Notes under the pieces: generated by a model
Told to the model about the DNA's origin: nothing
The model's input: only the letters and a program-made list of their open reading frames with translations
Database searches by the model: none
Program-made: the position numbers and the translations under genes
Shown here: piece after piece, positions 1-8,373 of the stretch
Layout of the letters: each line of letters opens with the position of its first letter
How positions within the stretch are numbered: position 1 is the stretch's first letter
Assembly: GCF_003474435.1 (NCBI RefSeq)
Contig: NZ_QRNF01000030.1
Coordinates: forward strand, 1-41,252
Source: Ruminococcus sp. AF46-10NS
GTDB taxonomy: Bacteria; Bacillota; Clostridia; Lachnospirales; Lachnospiraceae
DNA: 41,252 nt
Reading direction: 5' to 3'

Positions 1-54
<54 letters not shown>

Positions 55-122
55 ATGTTTGATTCATTTACTCAAGACAACCGTTTGGCTATCTCTCGTT
101 TTTACTGCTAAATAGGTTGTAA

Positions 123-178
123 CTCCGACTCGCTTTCGCTCACCGGAGCAGGTTCATGCTTTCGCATTCACCCGAACC
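123..178 (-). other. Two tandem GAAA-tetraloop hairpins in the 16S leader
   Basis: In the minus-strand rRNA leader, 151-178 folds with GGTTC/GAACC outer pairs and an ATGC-GAAA-GCAT tip. 123-148 folds with CTCCG/CGGAG outer pairs and a GC-GAAA-GC tip. The two stem-loops sit side by side about 70-120 nt upstream of mature 16S, where pre-rRNA processing or antitermination signals normally lie. A role as processing or assembly elements is inference. A boxA-like stretch (CCTTGATAACTAAACAG) lies just upstream at about 221-238. Confidence 0.55.
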
Positions 179-271
179 GTTCTTTAAATGTAAAGAAATT
201 TTCGAGAATCGTATGTGTTTCACTGTTTAGTTATCAAGGTTTGTTGTGTCTGTCTCTCAGACAGCTCGTTT

Positions 272-300
272 ATTTTATCTCATCTCTTTTTGTTTGTCAA
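272..300 (-). promoter_or_regulatory. rRNA promoter P3 (proximal)
   Basis: Minus strand: -35 TTGACA at 295-300, 17-bp spacer, -10 TAAAAT at 272-277. The upstream side is A/T-rich with phased A tracts, like an UP element. It is the promoter nearest to 16S. Confidence 0.8.
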
Positions 301-370
301 GCACTTTTTTAAGTTTTTTTCAAACATTTTTGAGTTAAGATTTTATTGCCGCTTTGTTGGCGACTTGGAT

Positions 371-399
371 ACTTTATCATATCTTCTGTCTTTTGTCAA
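371..399 (-). promoter_or_regulatory. rRNA promoter P2 (middle)
   Basis: Minus strand: perfect -35 TTGACA at 394-399, 17-bp spacer, -10 TAAAGT at 371-376. It lies 99 bp upstream of the proximal promoter. Confidence 0.8.
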
Positions 400-474
400 C
401 TATGAATTTCATTTTTCTGAAATCCTTTTTTAATTGTTTGTTTTTCAAAAACAATTATTTGCGACAGCTCAGTT

Positions 475-503
475 ATGATACCACTGGGAGTTATGCTTGT
501 CAA
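475..503 (-). promoter_or_regulatory. rRNA promoter P1 (distal)
   Basis: Minus strand: perfect -35 TTGACA at 498-503, 17-bp spacer, -10 TATCAT at 475-480. The region 504-540 directly upstream is extremely A/T-rich (UP-element-like). It is the first of three tandem promoters for the rRNA operon. Confidence 0.8.
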
Positions 504-542
504 CCATAAAATTCAAATTTTTCGAAATATTTTATTTACCAA

Positions 543-592
543 CAAAAAAGTCCGGTTCCCCAGAATCTATATTGATTCCAGAGCCCCGGACT
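543..592 (-). terminator. Terminator after tRNA-Thr
   Basis: Minus strand: AGTCCGG (586-592) pairs with CCGGACT (549-555). An inner stem (CTGGAATC/GATTCTGG with G-U pairs) extends it, and it is followed by TTTTTT (543-548). It separates the tRNA transcript from the rRNA promoters. Confidence 0.85.
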
Positions 593-603
593 CCTATCAG
601 TTA

Positions 604-676
604 AGCTGGAAATGAGACTCGAACTCACGACCCCTTCATTACGAGTGAAGTGCTCTACCTGCTGAGCTATTCCAGC
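604..676 (-). tRNA. tRNA-Thr (anticodon CGU)
   Basis: Minus strand cloverleaf: acceptor GCTGGAA/TTCCAGC, D arm with AGCTCAGCAGGTAGAGC, anticodon arm CTTCA-CTCGTAA-TGAAG giving anticodon CGU (reads ACG), T arm GTTCGAGTC, discriminator U. CCA is not encoded. It is a single tRNA gene with its own promoter and terminator, upstream of the rRNA operon. Confidence 0.97.
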
Positions 677-696
677 TTGTGTCAAACACAACTGAT

Positions 697-724
697 ATTA
701 TACTCGATTTTATAAAAAATGCAA
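697..724 (-). promoter_or_regulatory. tRNA-Thr promoter
   Basis: Minus strand: -35 TTGCAT at 719-724, 16-bp spacer, -10 TATAAT at 697-702, about 20 nt before the tRNA 5' end. It begins about 24 nt beyond the stop codon of the glgB-like gene. Confidence 0.7.
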
Positions 725-747
725 GTGTTTTTCAATGAACTCCCAGA

Positions 748-3081
748 TTATTTTTTCGTGGAAGAGGACTTCTTTCGGGTTGTTACTTTCTTTACCGCAC
801 CTCTTACTGCTGATGTTGTTTCTACTGCCGTTTCTTTCACTTTTTCTACTGCACTGTTTACTGTCTTTTCCACAGTCTTAGAAGTGCCTTTTGATTTTTT
901 TACAGCAGTTTTCTTTGTCGCAGTCCTGCTCTTTCCATCTGCTGTTTTCATAATTTTCGAAGCTTTAGCAGTTTTTTTCTGAGATGCTCTCTTTTCCGGA
1001 GTACAGGTAAATACCGTCACTCCATATGCCGGAAGTTTCAGTTTCAGCGAAAATTCACGATTATCACATTCTTTATCTATGGAAGCTTTTACTCTCACAT
1101 TCACGACACCCTGACCACCATATTTACCACTATCACTGTTCAGGATTTCCTTATATTTACCTTTGAAGGGAACCCCCACCTGATAACTGTCATAAGATAC
1201 AGGCGAGAAATTGCATACTGCAAGAAGTGTTTCCTCCGGCTTCTCTGTTTTTCGCAGGAAAGCTACAATATTCTCATCATAATTTGTAAACCGGATCCAC
1301 TCAAAACCATCCGAATTTCCATCCATCAAATACAAAGCCGGATTGGTTTTGTAGAACTCATTAAGGTCATGAATGTATTCCTTTAACTCTGGCGTAATAT
1401 CAAAATCAGGAGCAGTCATCTTAATTCCCGGATGAAGAGTAAGATAACCATATGCAGCACGGAGCTGTGCCACTTTCTGTTTCAGAGATCCCGGAAGTTT
1501 TTCCAGAAACTCTGCTGTAGTCCCTACATCTCTTTTTCCCAGGGTAAGTACATAATGTTCACTGTAAGCATACATCATGGAGAGGGTCATCTGATCGTAA
1601 TGTTCATTTCTTCTCATCGGCTCTGTTTCCATATATGTCAGGAAATCTCTGGTCCATCCGCCACTCCATTTATAATCAAAACCAGGATGATCATTCTCCA
1701 CACTGTCTGTAAGCTGAGGCCAAAGTCCATCTTCCTGGGCAATCATAATAACTCCTGGATTGTATTTTTTCACAATAGAATTCAGATGCTTGATGAACTC
1801 CAATGCCTGAAGATTCTCATTTGAACCGTAAAGATTCGGGGTCCACTGCCCTGCTTCCCTTCCAAAATCCAGATACAGCATAGCATCCACATCATCCAGT
1901 CGGAAGCCATCCACATGAAATTCATCCAACCAGAAAAACGCATTTGAAAGCAGGAAATCTCTTACCATCGGGCTTCCATAATTAAAGAGCATAGTTCCCC
2001 ACATCGGATGGACTGCCATAGCCGGGTTCTGTACTTCATAAAGAGGTGTCCCATCAAACTTCTCAAGTCCTGCATCAAATCGTGGAAACTGAGCAGGTGC
2101 CCAGTCAAGAAGCACTCCTATCCCTGCCATGTGCAGTTCTTCCACCAGTGCCCGTAAATCATCAGCTGTACCAAAACGGTTCGTCACAGAATAGTATGCT
2201 GATGTGGAATAACCGCCTGATCTCTGGTCAAGATATTCCATGACCGGATGAAATTCCACATGAGTATAGCCTGTCTCTTTCACAAATTCTATAAGATCCC
2301 TGCTGTTTTTCCATGCAGTAATATCCGTTTCATAAATAGAAACCGGAACCTCCCGGCTTTCATATTTCACCCGTTCCTTCATCCACTCATCATCCTGCCA
2401 GAAAAACTCTCCCAGATCAGCCACAACAGAAAGTACTGACGGCGGCTCCTGCGTACCATTTCCATAAGGATCCGATTTTCGCTGAATATTTCCTCCTTTG
2501 ATCTTGACCTCATACTGATAAGCAGTTCCGGCTTTTACTCCAGGAACAAACAGTTCAAAAATCCCAGACATCGGCATACGGTGCATTGGAAGTCGTCTTC
2601 CATCCCACCGGTCAAAATCTCCCACCACACTAACACGAATGGCATTCGGTGCCCACACCGCAAAATAAGTTCCTTTCACACCGCCATAAGTACCAGGATG
2701 AGCTCCCAGTTTCTGATACGCTTTATAATAAACTCCTGCGCAAAAAGCGCGCTCCTCTTCTTCTGTGATCTGGCATGGACATTCATATGCATCATAAAAT
2801 GTTTCTTTTACACTTCCTCTTGTTACACGGAAACAATATTCCGGAATCCTCTTCATAGGAAGCATTACCGCATAATATCCAGCCTCATCTTCCAATATCA
2901 TAGGATAAGATTTTTTTCCAACTACTACTTCTGCTGCTTCCGTTCCCGGAAAAAATCCCTGGAGCAATACACCATCCTCTGTCACTCTCGGCTGCATTAC
3001 ATCCCGGGGTGAAGCCTCCTCACCATAAACAATCGCTTCGATCCGGGGCCAGTCCATATATTCATACGCTTTATCAGCCAT
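748..3081 (-). CDS. GlgB-like glucan branching enzyme homologue, probable pseudoenzyme with lysine-rich tail
   Basis: 777 residues, related to GH13 1,4-alpha-glucan branching enzymes (E. coli GlgB 728 aa). Residues ~1-110 form an N-terminal domain, ~120-215 a CBM48-like module (AVWAPNA, VVGDFDRWDG), ~245-600 the barrel, and ~600-695 the C-terminal beta domain. Residues ~696-777 are a Lys/Ala/Thr-rich tail like histone H1. By direct motif comparison the nucleophile Asp is kept (RLD, D396). The acid/base Glu of the IAEE-type motif is Gln449 (IAQED), the HD pair of LSHDE is Lys516-Arg517 (LGKRD), and the region-I His of GHFP is Gln331 (AQFP). Losing two of three catalytic acids argues against normal branching activity. 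A glycogen-binding, scaffold or regulatory role is inference. The start follows GGAGGAG 7 nt upstream. It is transcribed alone, divergent from the fructokinase gene. Confidence 0.85.
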   Translation of the reverse strand: MADKAYEYMDWPRIEAIVYGEEASPRDVMQPRVTEDGVLLQGFFPGTEAAEVVVGKKSYPMILEDEAGYYAVMLPMKRIPEYCFRVTRGSVKETFYDAYECPCQITEEEERAFCAGVYYKAYQKLGAHPGTYGGVKGTYFAVWAPNAIRVSVVGDFDRWDGRRLPMHRMPMSGIFELFVPGVKAGTAYQYEVKIKGGNIQRKSDPYGNGTQEPPSVLSVVADLGEFFWQDDEWMKERVKYESREVPVSIYETDITAWKNSRDLIEFVKETGYTHVEFHPVMEYLDQRSGGYSTSAYYSVTNRFGTADDLRALVEELHMAGIGVLLDWAPAQFPRFDAGLEKFDGTPLYEVQNPAMAVHPMWGTMLFNYGSPMVRDFLLSNAFFWLDEFHVDGFRLDDVDAMLYLDFGREAGQWTPNLYGSNENLQALEFIKHLNSIVKKYNPGVIMIAQEDGLWPQLTDSVENDHPGFDYKWSGGWTRDFLTYMETEPMRRNEHYDQMTLSMMYAYSEHYVLTLGKRDVGTTAEFLEKLPGSLKQKVAQLRAAYGYLTLHPGIKMTAPDFDITPELKEYIHDLNEFYKTNPALYLMDGNSDGFEWIRFTNYDENIVAFLRKTEKPEETLLAVCNFSPVSYDSYQVGVPFKGKYKEILNSDSGKYGGQGVVNVRVKASIDKECDNREFSLKLKLPAYGVTVFTCTPEKRASQKKTAKASKIMKTADGKSRTATKKTAVKKSKGTSKTVEKTVNSAVEKVKETAVETTSAVRGAVKKVTTRKKSSSTKK

Positions 3082-3223
3082 AATCGTCTCCTCCGTTATA
3101 TCTGTTGTTTTATATATTCAGTTTACCACTTTTTTACTGAAAAATAAAGAAAACTCTTCTTAATCTTCGCAAAAAAGCATCCGAGTAACCGGTAATATAA
3201 TAGAAAATAAGTCAATTTGGTTC

Positions 3224-3252
3224 TTCCCAAAACTCTTTCCAACGATTATAAT
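3224..3252 (+). promoter_or_regulatory. Putative fructokinase promoter
   Basis: -10 TATAAT at 3247-3252 with a weak -35 TTCCCA at 3224-3229 and a 17-bp spacer, in the divergent intergenic region between the glgB-like and fructokinase genes. The weak -35 suggests activator dependence, but no operator is recognisable. Confidence 0.5.
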
Positions 3253-3320
3253 ATGAGACAGAAAAACAAGTGGATTTTCTTATTCCACTGAAAAAAACAA
3301 ACTACCAGGAGGAATTATAA

Positions 3321-4292
3321 ATGGAAAACAAACTGTATGATGTAACTGCTCTCGGCGAACTTCTGATTGATTTCACAGAAAACGGCAACAGTTCTCAGGG
3401 AAACCCTACTTTTGAAGCAAACCCCGGCGGTGCTCCTTGCAATGTACTCGCCATGCTTAACCGCCTTGGCAAAAAAACAGCCTTTATCGGAAAGGTTGGA
3501 AATGATATGTTCGGAAAACAGCTAAAAAACGCTGTTGAAGAATGTGGTATTGATACCAGGAACCTCGTCATGGACAATGAAATCCATACTACCCTTGCGT
3601 TTGTACATACATATCCGGACGGAGATCGTGATTTCTCTTTCTACCGTAATCCAGGCGCAGACATGATGCTCACCAAAGATGAAGTAAATGCAGAACTTAT
3701 CCGTAATTCCCGGATTTTCCATTTCGGCACACTCTCATCTACACATGAAGGTGTCCGTGAAGCAACCCGCTACGCACTTGACGTTGCAAAAGAAGCTGGC
3801 TGTATCATCACCTTCGACCCAAACCTGCGCCCGCCTCTCTGGAAAGACCTTAATGATGCCCGCAAAGAAATCGAATACGGAATGGAACGCTGCGATGTAC
3901 TGAAAATTTCCGACAACGAAGTAGAATTTCTCTTCGATACTACAGACTATGACAAAGGGGCAGCTCTCATCGAAGAAAAATACCACATTCCTCTTGTTCT
4001 TATCACTCTCGGAAAAAACGGAAGTCGCGCATACTACCACGGACAAAAAGCAGAAGCAGCACCATTCCTTCAGGAACACACTATCGAAACCACAGGAGCC
4101 GGCGACACCTTCTGTGCAAGTGCTCTGAACTATGTCCTTGAGCACGGGCTTGAAAACCTTGCCACTGAAAACCTGCAAGAGCTCCTCACTTTCGCAAATG
4201 CAGCTGCCTCCCTCATCACCACCAAAAAAGGCGCTCTCCGCGTAATGCCAACCAGGGAAGAAGTAGAAGCTTTCATCAGCTCAAGAAAATAA
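3321..4292 (+). CDS. scrK: PfkB-family carbohydrate kinase, probable fructokinase
   Basis: 323 residues, the usual length for ribokinase/PfkB sugar kinases. The N-terminal GELLIDF opening, the NPGGAPCNVLAML sugar-binding segment (first PfkB signature), FDPNLRPPLW, and the second signature ETTGAGDTFCASAL (anion hole plus catalytic Asp) are all present. It would phosphorylate fructose, or a related ketose, to the 6-phosphate with ATP in the cytoplasm. Substrate choice is inferred from overall similarity to ScrK-type fructokinases. The start has AGGAGGA 7 nt upstream. It is monocistronic, with no sucrose hydrolase or transporter beside it in this window. Confidence 0.9.
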   Translation: MENKLYDVTALGELLIDFTENGNSSQGNPTFEANPGGAPCNVLAMLNRLGKKTAFIGKVGNDMFGKQLKNAVEECGIDTRNLVMDNEIHTTLAFVHTYPDGDRDFSFYRNPGADMMLTKDEVNAELIRNSRIFHFGTLSSTHEGVREATRYALDVAKEAGCIITFDPNLRPPLWKDLNDARKEIEYGMERCDVLKISDNEVEFLFDTTDYDKGAALIEEKYHIPLVLITLGKNGSRAYYHGQKAEAAPFLQEHTIETTGAGDTFCASALNYVLEHGLENLATENLQELLTFANAAASLITTKKGALRVMPTREEVEAFISSRK

Positions 4293-4328
4293 ACGGGGAA
4301 ATAAAAACCATTTCAAAAATAACACTGT

Positions 4329-4381
4329 AAAAAAAGCCCGAGGGGCGTGCAGAGGGGTCGCGGTTTTGCGACCCCTCTACA
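4329..4381. terminator. Strong inverted repeat, probable terminator
   Basis: AGAGGGGTCGC (4351-4361) pairs perfectly with GCGACCCCTCT (4368-4378) across a 6-nt loop, about 60 nt after the fructokinase stop. On the minus strand it is followed by a second small GCCC/GGGC hairpin and T7 (4329-4335), so termination may be more efficient for minus-strand transcripts. No long T run follows on the plus strand. Confidence 0.55.
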
Positions 4382-4635
4382 GTTTACACTGTTATCAACA
4401 ATACCTCAGACTTACATTCCATGATATACCACATTTCAGTTTTTCCATACTCTGTTATGAGCTTTGTTCCGCCCCGGAGATAGTCTTTAAAACTTGGAAT
4501 GGCAAGAATCTTGTCGGCATCGACTTCTTATCATCTGTCCCCCCTGTCGGATACTCAATTAAAAAGAAATCCAGAAATGCCTATTTCTCTCTTTGATTCA
4601 CAGATGGTGTGAATGGCGGTTCTTCTCTTATTGCC
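4382..4635. other. Intergenic stretch without a recognisable gene
   Basis: No ORF with a ribosome site or family motif is visible. A minus-strand reading frame at about 4384-4530 gives ~46 protein-like residues (ILAIPSFKDYLRGGTKLITE) ending in TAA, without a start. It may be a relic of a lost gene. It could not be assigned. Confidence 0.3.
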
Positions 4636-5421
4636 TTATTCTTTCACTGATACAGCCGGCATCTCCAGATATCGTTTCAGATCTTCTGTGAGTATGCGGA
4701 TCTTATCCCTGGTGTCCTGTTCCTGATAACGGATTCTGTCTGCGATCCTGGTGATATAATCTTCTTCCTCTATGATCTCACAGGTTTCCGGAAAATTGAT
4801 ATCATAGTACTGCGCAAGATAGGAGACCCAGTAATCTACAGGCACCTGCCTGTCTGCTGAGAGCACCGATTCTCTTCTCAGGCAGGATTCCCATACTTTC
4901 GGCGAGATCAGGCCTTCCCCCGCAGCCTCTTCTGATACACCAAGCATGGCCTCTATTGACGCTTCCAGCTTTACCCTGCAGTTATCCAGCTTATCTGCAT
5001 CCCGGATCAGTTTTGCATGGAAAAGTGTTCTTGTATCGTGGATTCCATCCAGTTTGAAATCACTGTGTTTCCGGATTGCTACATCGATCAGCTCATCAAA
5101 TTTATCATCCTTCACAAAGCGTCGGATCATCTTCTCCTCCCCAAAGAGAAGATCTGCCCCGAATACTGCATGATCCATAGTTCCCGGCTCAAAACTGTGA
5201 AATCTCCGGATCTGTTCAAAACGTCCGATATCGTGGAGCAGACCGATCAGCTCTGCAAGCTCCACATCTTCCCTGGAACATTCCATTCTTTCGGCGATCT
5301 CTCCTGCATATTTCACAACACCGTAGGTATGCTCGATCTTCAGATAGATCTGTTCATCCTCCCGGTCGTATTCATCCAGATATTTTTCGAATTCCTGTTT
5401 TGCATGTGCAATGTCGATCAT
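4636..5421 (-). CDS. HD-domain phosphohydrolase
   Basis: 261 residues from the chosen start. Metal-binding HD signature: His31, H63-D64 in LLHDIGRFEQ, further His75/His84, and a late Asp in LIRDADKLDN. This identifies an HD superfamily hydrolase, a family that includes nucleotidases and phosphodiesterases; the substrate is not predictable. An upstream in-frame ATG at 5460 lacks a ribosome site, whereas the ATG at 5421 has GGAAAGG about 10 nt upstream, so it is preferred. A TATAAT (5483-5488) lies about 60 nt before the start. It stands alone between fructokinase and rhamnosidase, with no operon partners. Confidence 0.8.
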   Translation of the reverse strand: MIDIAHAKQEFEKYLDEYDREDEQIYLKIEHTYGVVKYAGEIAERMECSREDVELAELIGLLHDIGRFEQIRRFHSFEPGTMDHAVFGADLLFGEEKMIRRFVKDDKFDELIDVAIRKHSDFKLDGIHDTRTLFHAKLIRDADKLDNCRVKLEASIEAMLGVSEEAAGEGLISPKVWESCLRRESVLSADRQVPVDYWVSYLAQYYDINFPETCEIIEEEDYITRIADRIRYQEQDTRDKIRILTEDLKRYLEMPAVSVKE

Positions 5422-5540
5422 CCAGTCACAACCTTTCCGTATTTTTCTTTCGTTCTGCATTTTTTAACAACATTCTGTGTTTATTATATCGAAGGTCTCT
5501 GACAAATTCTACTGTATTTCCTGAAATTTTGAAAATCATA

Positions 5541-5588
5541 AAAACAGCTGCCCGGAATTTATCTTCTCGATAAACCAGGCAGCTGTCT
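5541..5588 (-). terminator. Terminator of the rhamnosidase gene
   Basis: ACAGCTGCC (5544-5552) pairs with GGCAGCTGT (5578-5586) with an inner TTTATC/GATAAA stem. On the minus strand it is followed by TTTT, 35 nt after the rhamnosidase stop. The plus side also has a T-rich flank (TCTTCTTTTA), so it may be bidirectional. Confidence 0.85.
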
Positions 5589-5621
5589 TCTTTTAACATT
5601 TTTCCTGTATTATTCTATATA

Positions 5622-8270
5622 TTATCTTACAAAATGAATCTCATAATCTCCTGATCCGGCTTCAGCCTGCATAAATCCGTCTGCGGCTGTAAAGTTAAGT
5701 CCGTCTGCGACTTTCACTTCCTTCGCACCATCAAGGCAGATGGTAGCTGTTGTATTCACAGGTACGGAAACATGAAGAACTGTCTCTTCCGGTTTTTCTT
5801 CCCAGAAGCTTCTTACCGGTCCGTATACAGAACGATACTCAGCCTTTACATAGTCCAGGTTTCCACCCATTCTCGGATAGATCACAGCATGTTTATATCC
5901 AGGTTTCTTCTCGTCAACTTCAAGACCTGCCATTACACGAACCAGCCACTCTCCGATAGAACCGTAGGCATAGTGGTTGAAGGAATTCATATCTGCACTC
6001 CACATGGTTCCGTCCGGTTTCAGTCCATCCCAGTGCTCCCAGACTGTAGTTGCGCCCATTTTTACCTGATACAGCCATGATGGGAAATCATCTTTAAGAA
6101 GCAGGTCATAAGCTTCTTTTACATGTCCGTTCTGGCTTAATGCGTGGCAGAAATACGGAGTTCCCACAAATCCTGTTACAAGATGATCATTCTCTTTTTT
6201 CAGAAGTCTTAAAAGTCCCTGAACTGTTTTTTCTTTGTATTTTTCCGGTACCAGTCCGAAGTACAGTGCCACGATATGGGCTGTCTGTGTCTGTGCTGTC
6301 ATCTCACCGTTTTCATCAAAGAAGGTTCTCTGGAATTTATCTACAACTTTATTGTAAAGATCTGTGTACTCTTTCACGTCCTCAGTACATCCCAGAGCTT
6401 CTGCTGCTTTTACAAACAGACCTGTGGAATATGCAAAGTATGCAGTACAAGTCAGATCATTTGGTGTTGCACCGAAATAGCTGCCTTCTTCAGCATCAAG
6501 AGCTACCCAGTCACCGAACTGAAGCTTGTAGTTCCAGATATAATCTACAGAATATTCTCTCATAAAGTTGATCCAGTTCTTCATGCTGTTGTACTGGATC
6601 TTCAGGATCTCTTTGTCACCGAATGTCAGATACATTGTCCATGGATTGATCACAGCTACGTCTGCCCAGGCTGCTGCAGAATGGCTGCCCTGTTCCAGAA
6701 GCCAGTTGTCTCCCTCATTACCGGAAATGATATCCGGAACAACATGGGCAACGCCTCCTTCTGCTGTCTGATCTGCCTCCACATCACGGAGCCATTTACG
6801 GTAGAAGGAATAGGTATTCTCAAGGAAGCACGCTGTACGGCAGAATATCTCCGCATCGCCTGTCCATCCAAGACGCTCATCTCGCTGCGGGCAGTCTGTT
6901 GGAACATCCACGAAATTGCTCTTCAGTCCCCAGAGAATGTTGTGCGCCAGCTGATTCAGATCCTGATTAGATGTCTCAAGGAATCCTGTACGCTCCATAT
7001 TGGTATGGATGGCATTTGCCGTAAAATTGTCAAGGGATGGCTCACCCGGGAAGGAAACGATCTTCGCATAGCGGAATCCCATAAATGTAAATGACGGACG
7101 GTACGTGATGGTTCCTTCTTCCCCGAATGTATACTGAAGAGATTCCTTTGCCCCTCTCAGGTTATCCAAATATACATTTCCTTTGGAATCCAGCACTTCA
7201 AAGCAGTCCAGCTGGATCACATCGCCTTTTTTACCTGCTGCTGTAACCTGGATCAGTGCACTCATGTTCTGGCCGAAATCGATAACTGTATCTCCTGCCG
7301 GTGTTCTGAAGATTTCTCTTGGCTTCACTTCATCCATAAGGGAAACTTTTCCGCTGCCCTGGCCTGTAAGTACAGAGAAGTCATAATCCAGTTTGCGGGC
7401 CGGTTTCCACTGTCCATCTTTGCAGTCTGCTTCTGCCCAGTCTTTGATCTCTTTAGCTGCATCGTAAATCTCACCATCGTAGATCTCTGCAAATACTACA
7501 GGTGCATCTGCGCCGTTCCAGCTCTCATCTGTGACAACTATTTCCTCTGTTCCGTCCTCATAACGGATGACCATCTGTGCAAGAAGTGCTGTATTCTCAC
7601 CATAGTGATTTCTTCTTTTTGCAAGGCCGTCAAAGCCCATTTTTCCTTTATACCAGCCCGCTGCCAGAATTGCACCTGCTGCATTCTTTCCTTCTTTCAG
7701 GTAATCGGTTACTTCGTATGTCTGGAAACAGAGATGCTTGCGATAGGATGTCCAGCCTGGTGTAAGCTGATCGTTTCCTACCTTCTTTCCATTGAGACAG
7801 AAATTATAAAGTCCAAGTGCAGTTACAGATACGAATGCTTCTTTTACAGGCTTCGCTACTGTGAACTCGCCTCTTACATAAGTTCCTTTGGAATTATCCC
7901 TGTCAGTCTCTTCCTCAGCAGATACGAACACAGCTTTCCACTCTTTATTGTCCATGATTCCTGTAACAAAAGATGTCTCTGCCCAGTCGGTTTCTTCCCC
8001 TGCAGCAGTTACTTTTACACGGGCAAAATATTTCTTCTGGGATTCCAGCTTCACGTTATCCGGCTGGATCTGTGCAGATGCATAGCCTTTTACCTTACCG
8101 CTCTCATATATCTTCTTATCAAAAGCCGCGTCTTCTGCAATTTCCAGCTCATAAGACTCCTGAATCACATTTCTCTTGTCACTTTCTAATGTCCAGCTGA
8201 ATTCCGGAGCATGTGTGATTCCAATCTGTTCTTTCTCATAATCCATACGGATTTCTGTAATTTTTAACAT
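5622..8270 (-). CDS. GH78 alpha-L-rhamnosidase
   Basis: 882 residues, a typical GH78 size. Fibronectin/beta domains occupy about 1-330, including the GLYNFCLNGKKVG sugar-binding beta domain. The (alpha/alpha)6 barrel follows with the hallmark DCPQRDERLGWTGDAEIF around residues 460-476, where Glu465 of RDER is the likely general acid. A second conserved Glu appears in TTVWEHWDG, then a C-terminal beta domain. No signal peptide, so it probably acts in the cytoplasm on imported rhamnosides (plant glycosides or pectin fragments). The start at 8270 follows GAGGGTG; the ATG 15 nt upstream would overlap that ribosome site. The AraC regulator lies directly upstream on the same strand. Confidence 0.93.
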   Translation of the reverse strand: MLKITEIRMDYEKEQIGITHAPEFSWTLESDKRNVIQESYELEIAEDAAFDKKIYESGKVKGYASAQIQPDNVKLESQKKYFARVKVTAAGEETDWAETSFVTGIMDNKEWKAVFVSAEEETDRDNSKGTYVRGEFTVAKPVKEAFVSVTALGLYNFCLNGKKVGNDQLTPGWTSYRKHLCFQTYEVTDYLKEGKNAAGAILAAGWYKGKMGFDGLAKRRNHYGENTALLAQMVIRYEDGTEEIVVTDESWNGADAPVVFAEIYDGEIYDAAKEIKDWAEADCKDGQWKPARKLDYDFSVLTGQGSGKVSLMDEVKPREIFRTPAGDTVIDFGQNMSALIQVTAAGKKGDVIQLDCFEVLDSKGNVYLDNLRGAKESLQYTFGEEGTITYRPSFTFMGFRYAKIVSFPGEPSLDNFTANAIHTNMERTGFLETSNQDLNQLAHNILWGLKSNFVDVPTDCPQRDERLGWTGDAEIFCRTACFLENTYSFYRKWLRDVEADQTAEGGVAHVVPDIISGNEGDNWLLEQGSHSAAAWADVAVINPWTMYLTFGDKEILKIQYNSMKNWINFMREYSVDYIWNYKLQFGDWVALDAEEGSYFGATPNDLTCTAYFAYSTGLFVKAAEALGCTEDVKEYTDLYNKVVDKFQRTFFDENGEMTAQTQTAHIVALYFGLVPEKYKEKTVQGLLRLLKKENDHLVTGFVGTPYFCHALSQNGHVKEAYDLLLKDDFPSWLYQVKMGATTVWEHWDGLKPDGTMWSADMNSFNHYAYGSIGEWLVRVMAGLEVDEKKPGYKHAVIYPRMGGNLDYVKAEYRSVYGPVRSFWEEKPEETVLHVSVPVNTTATICLDGAKEVKVADGLNFTAADGFMQAEAGSGDYEIHFVR

Positions 8271-8323
8271 ATTTTTCACCCTCATTTTTCTGTGTTATGG
8301 TTATTTCCTGCAAAAATAGTAAC

Positions 8324-8352
8324 AAAAAAAACGTTATCCTTCAATAACGCTT
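8324..8352 (-). terminator. Terminator of the AraC-family gene
   Basis: Minus strand: AGCGTTAT (8343-8350) pairs with ATAACG-T (8329-8336), followed by a T8 run (8324-8331). It lies 22 nt past the regulator stop and before the rhamnosidase start, so the rhamnosidase would need its own promoter in the ~50 nt that remain, or read-through. Confidence 0.7.
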
Positions 8353-8373
8353 TTTCATCAAAATATTAACCAT

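Noticed and set aside
376..399. TATGAT (376-381) as -10 for the TTGACA at 394-399
   Set aside because: The spacer would be 12 bp. TAAAGT at 371-376 gives the standard 17 bp.
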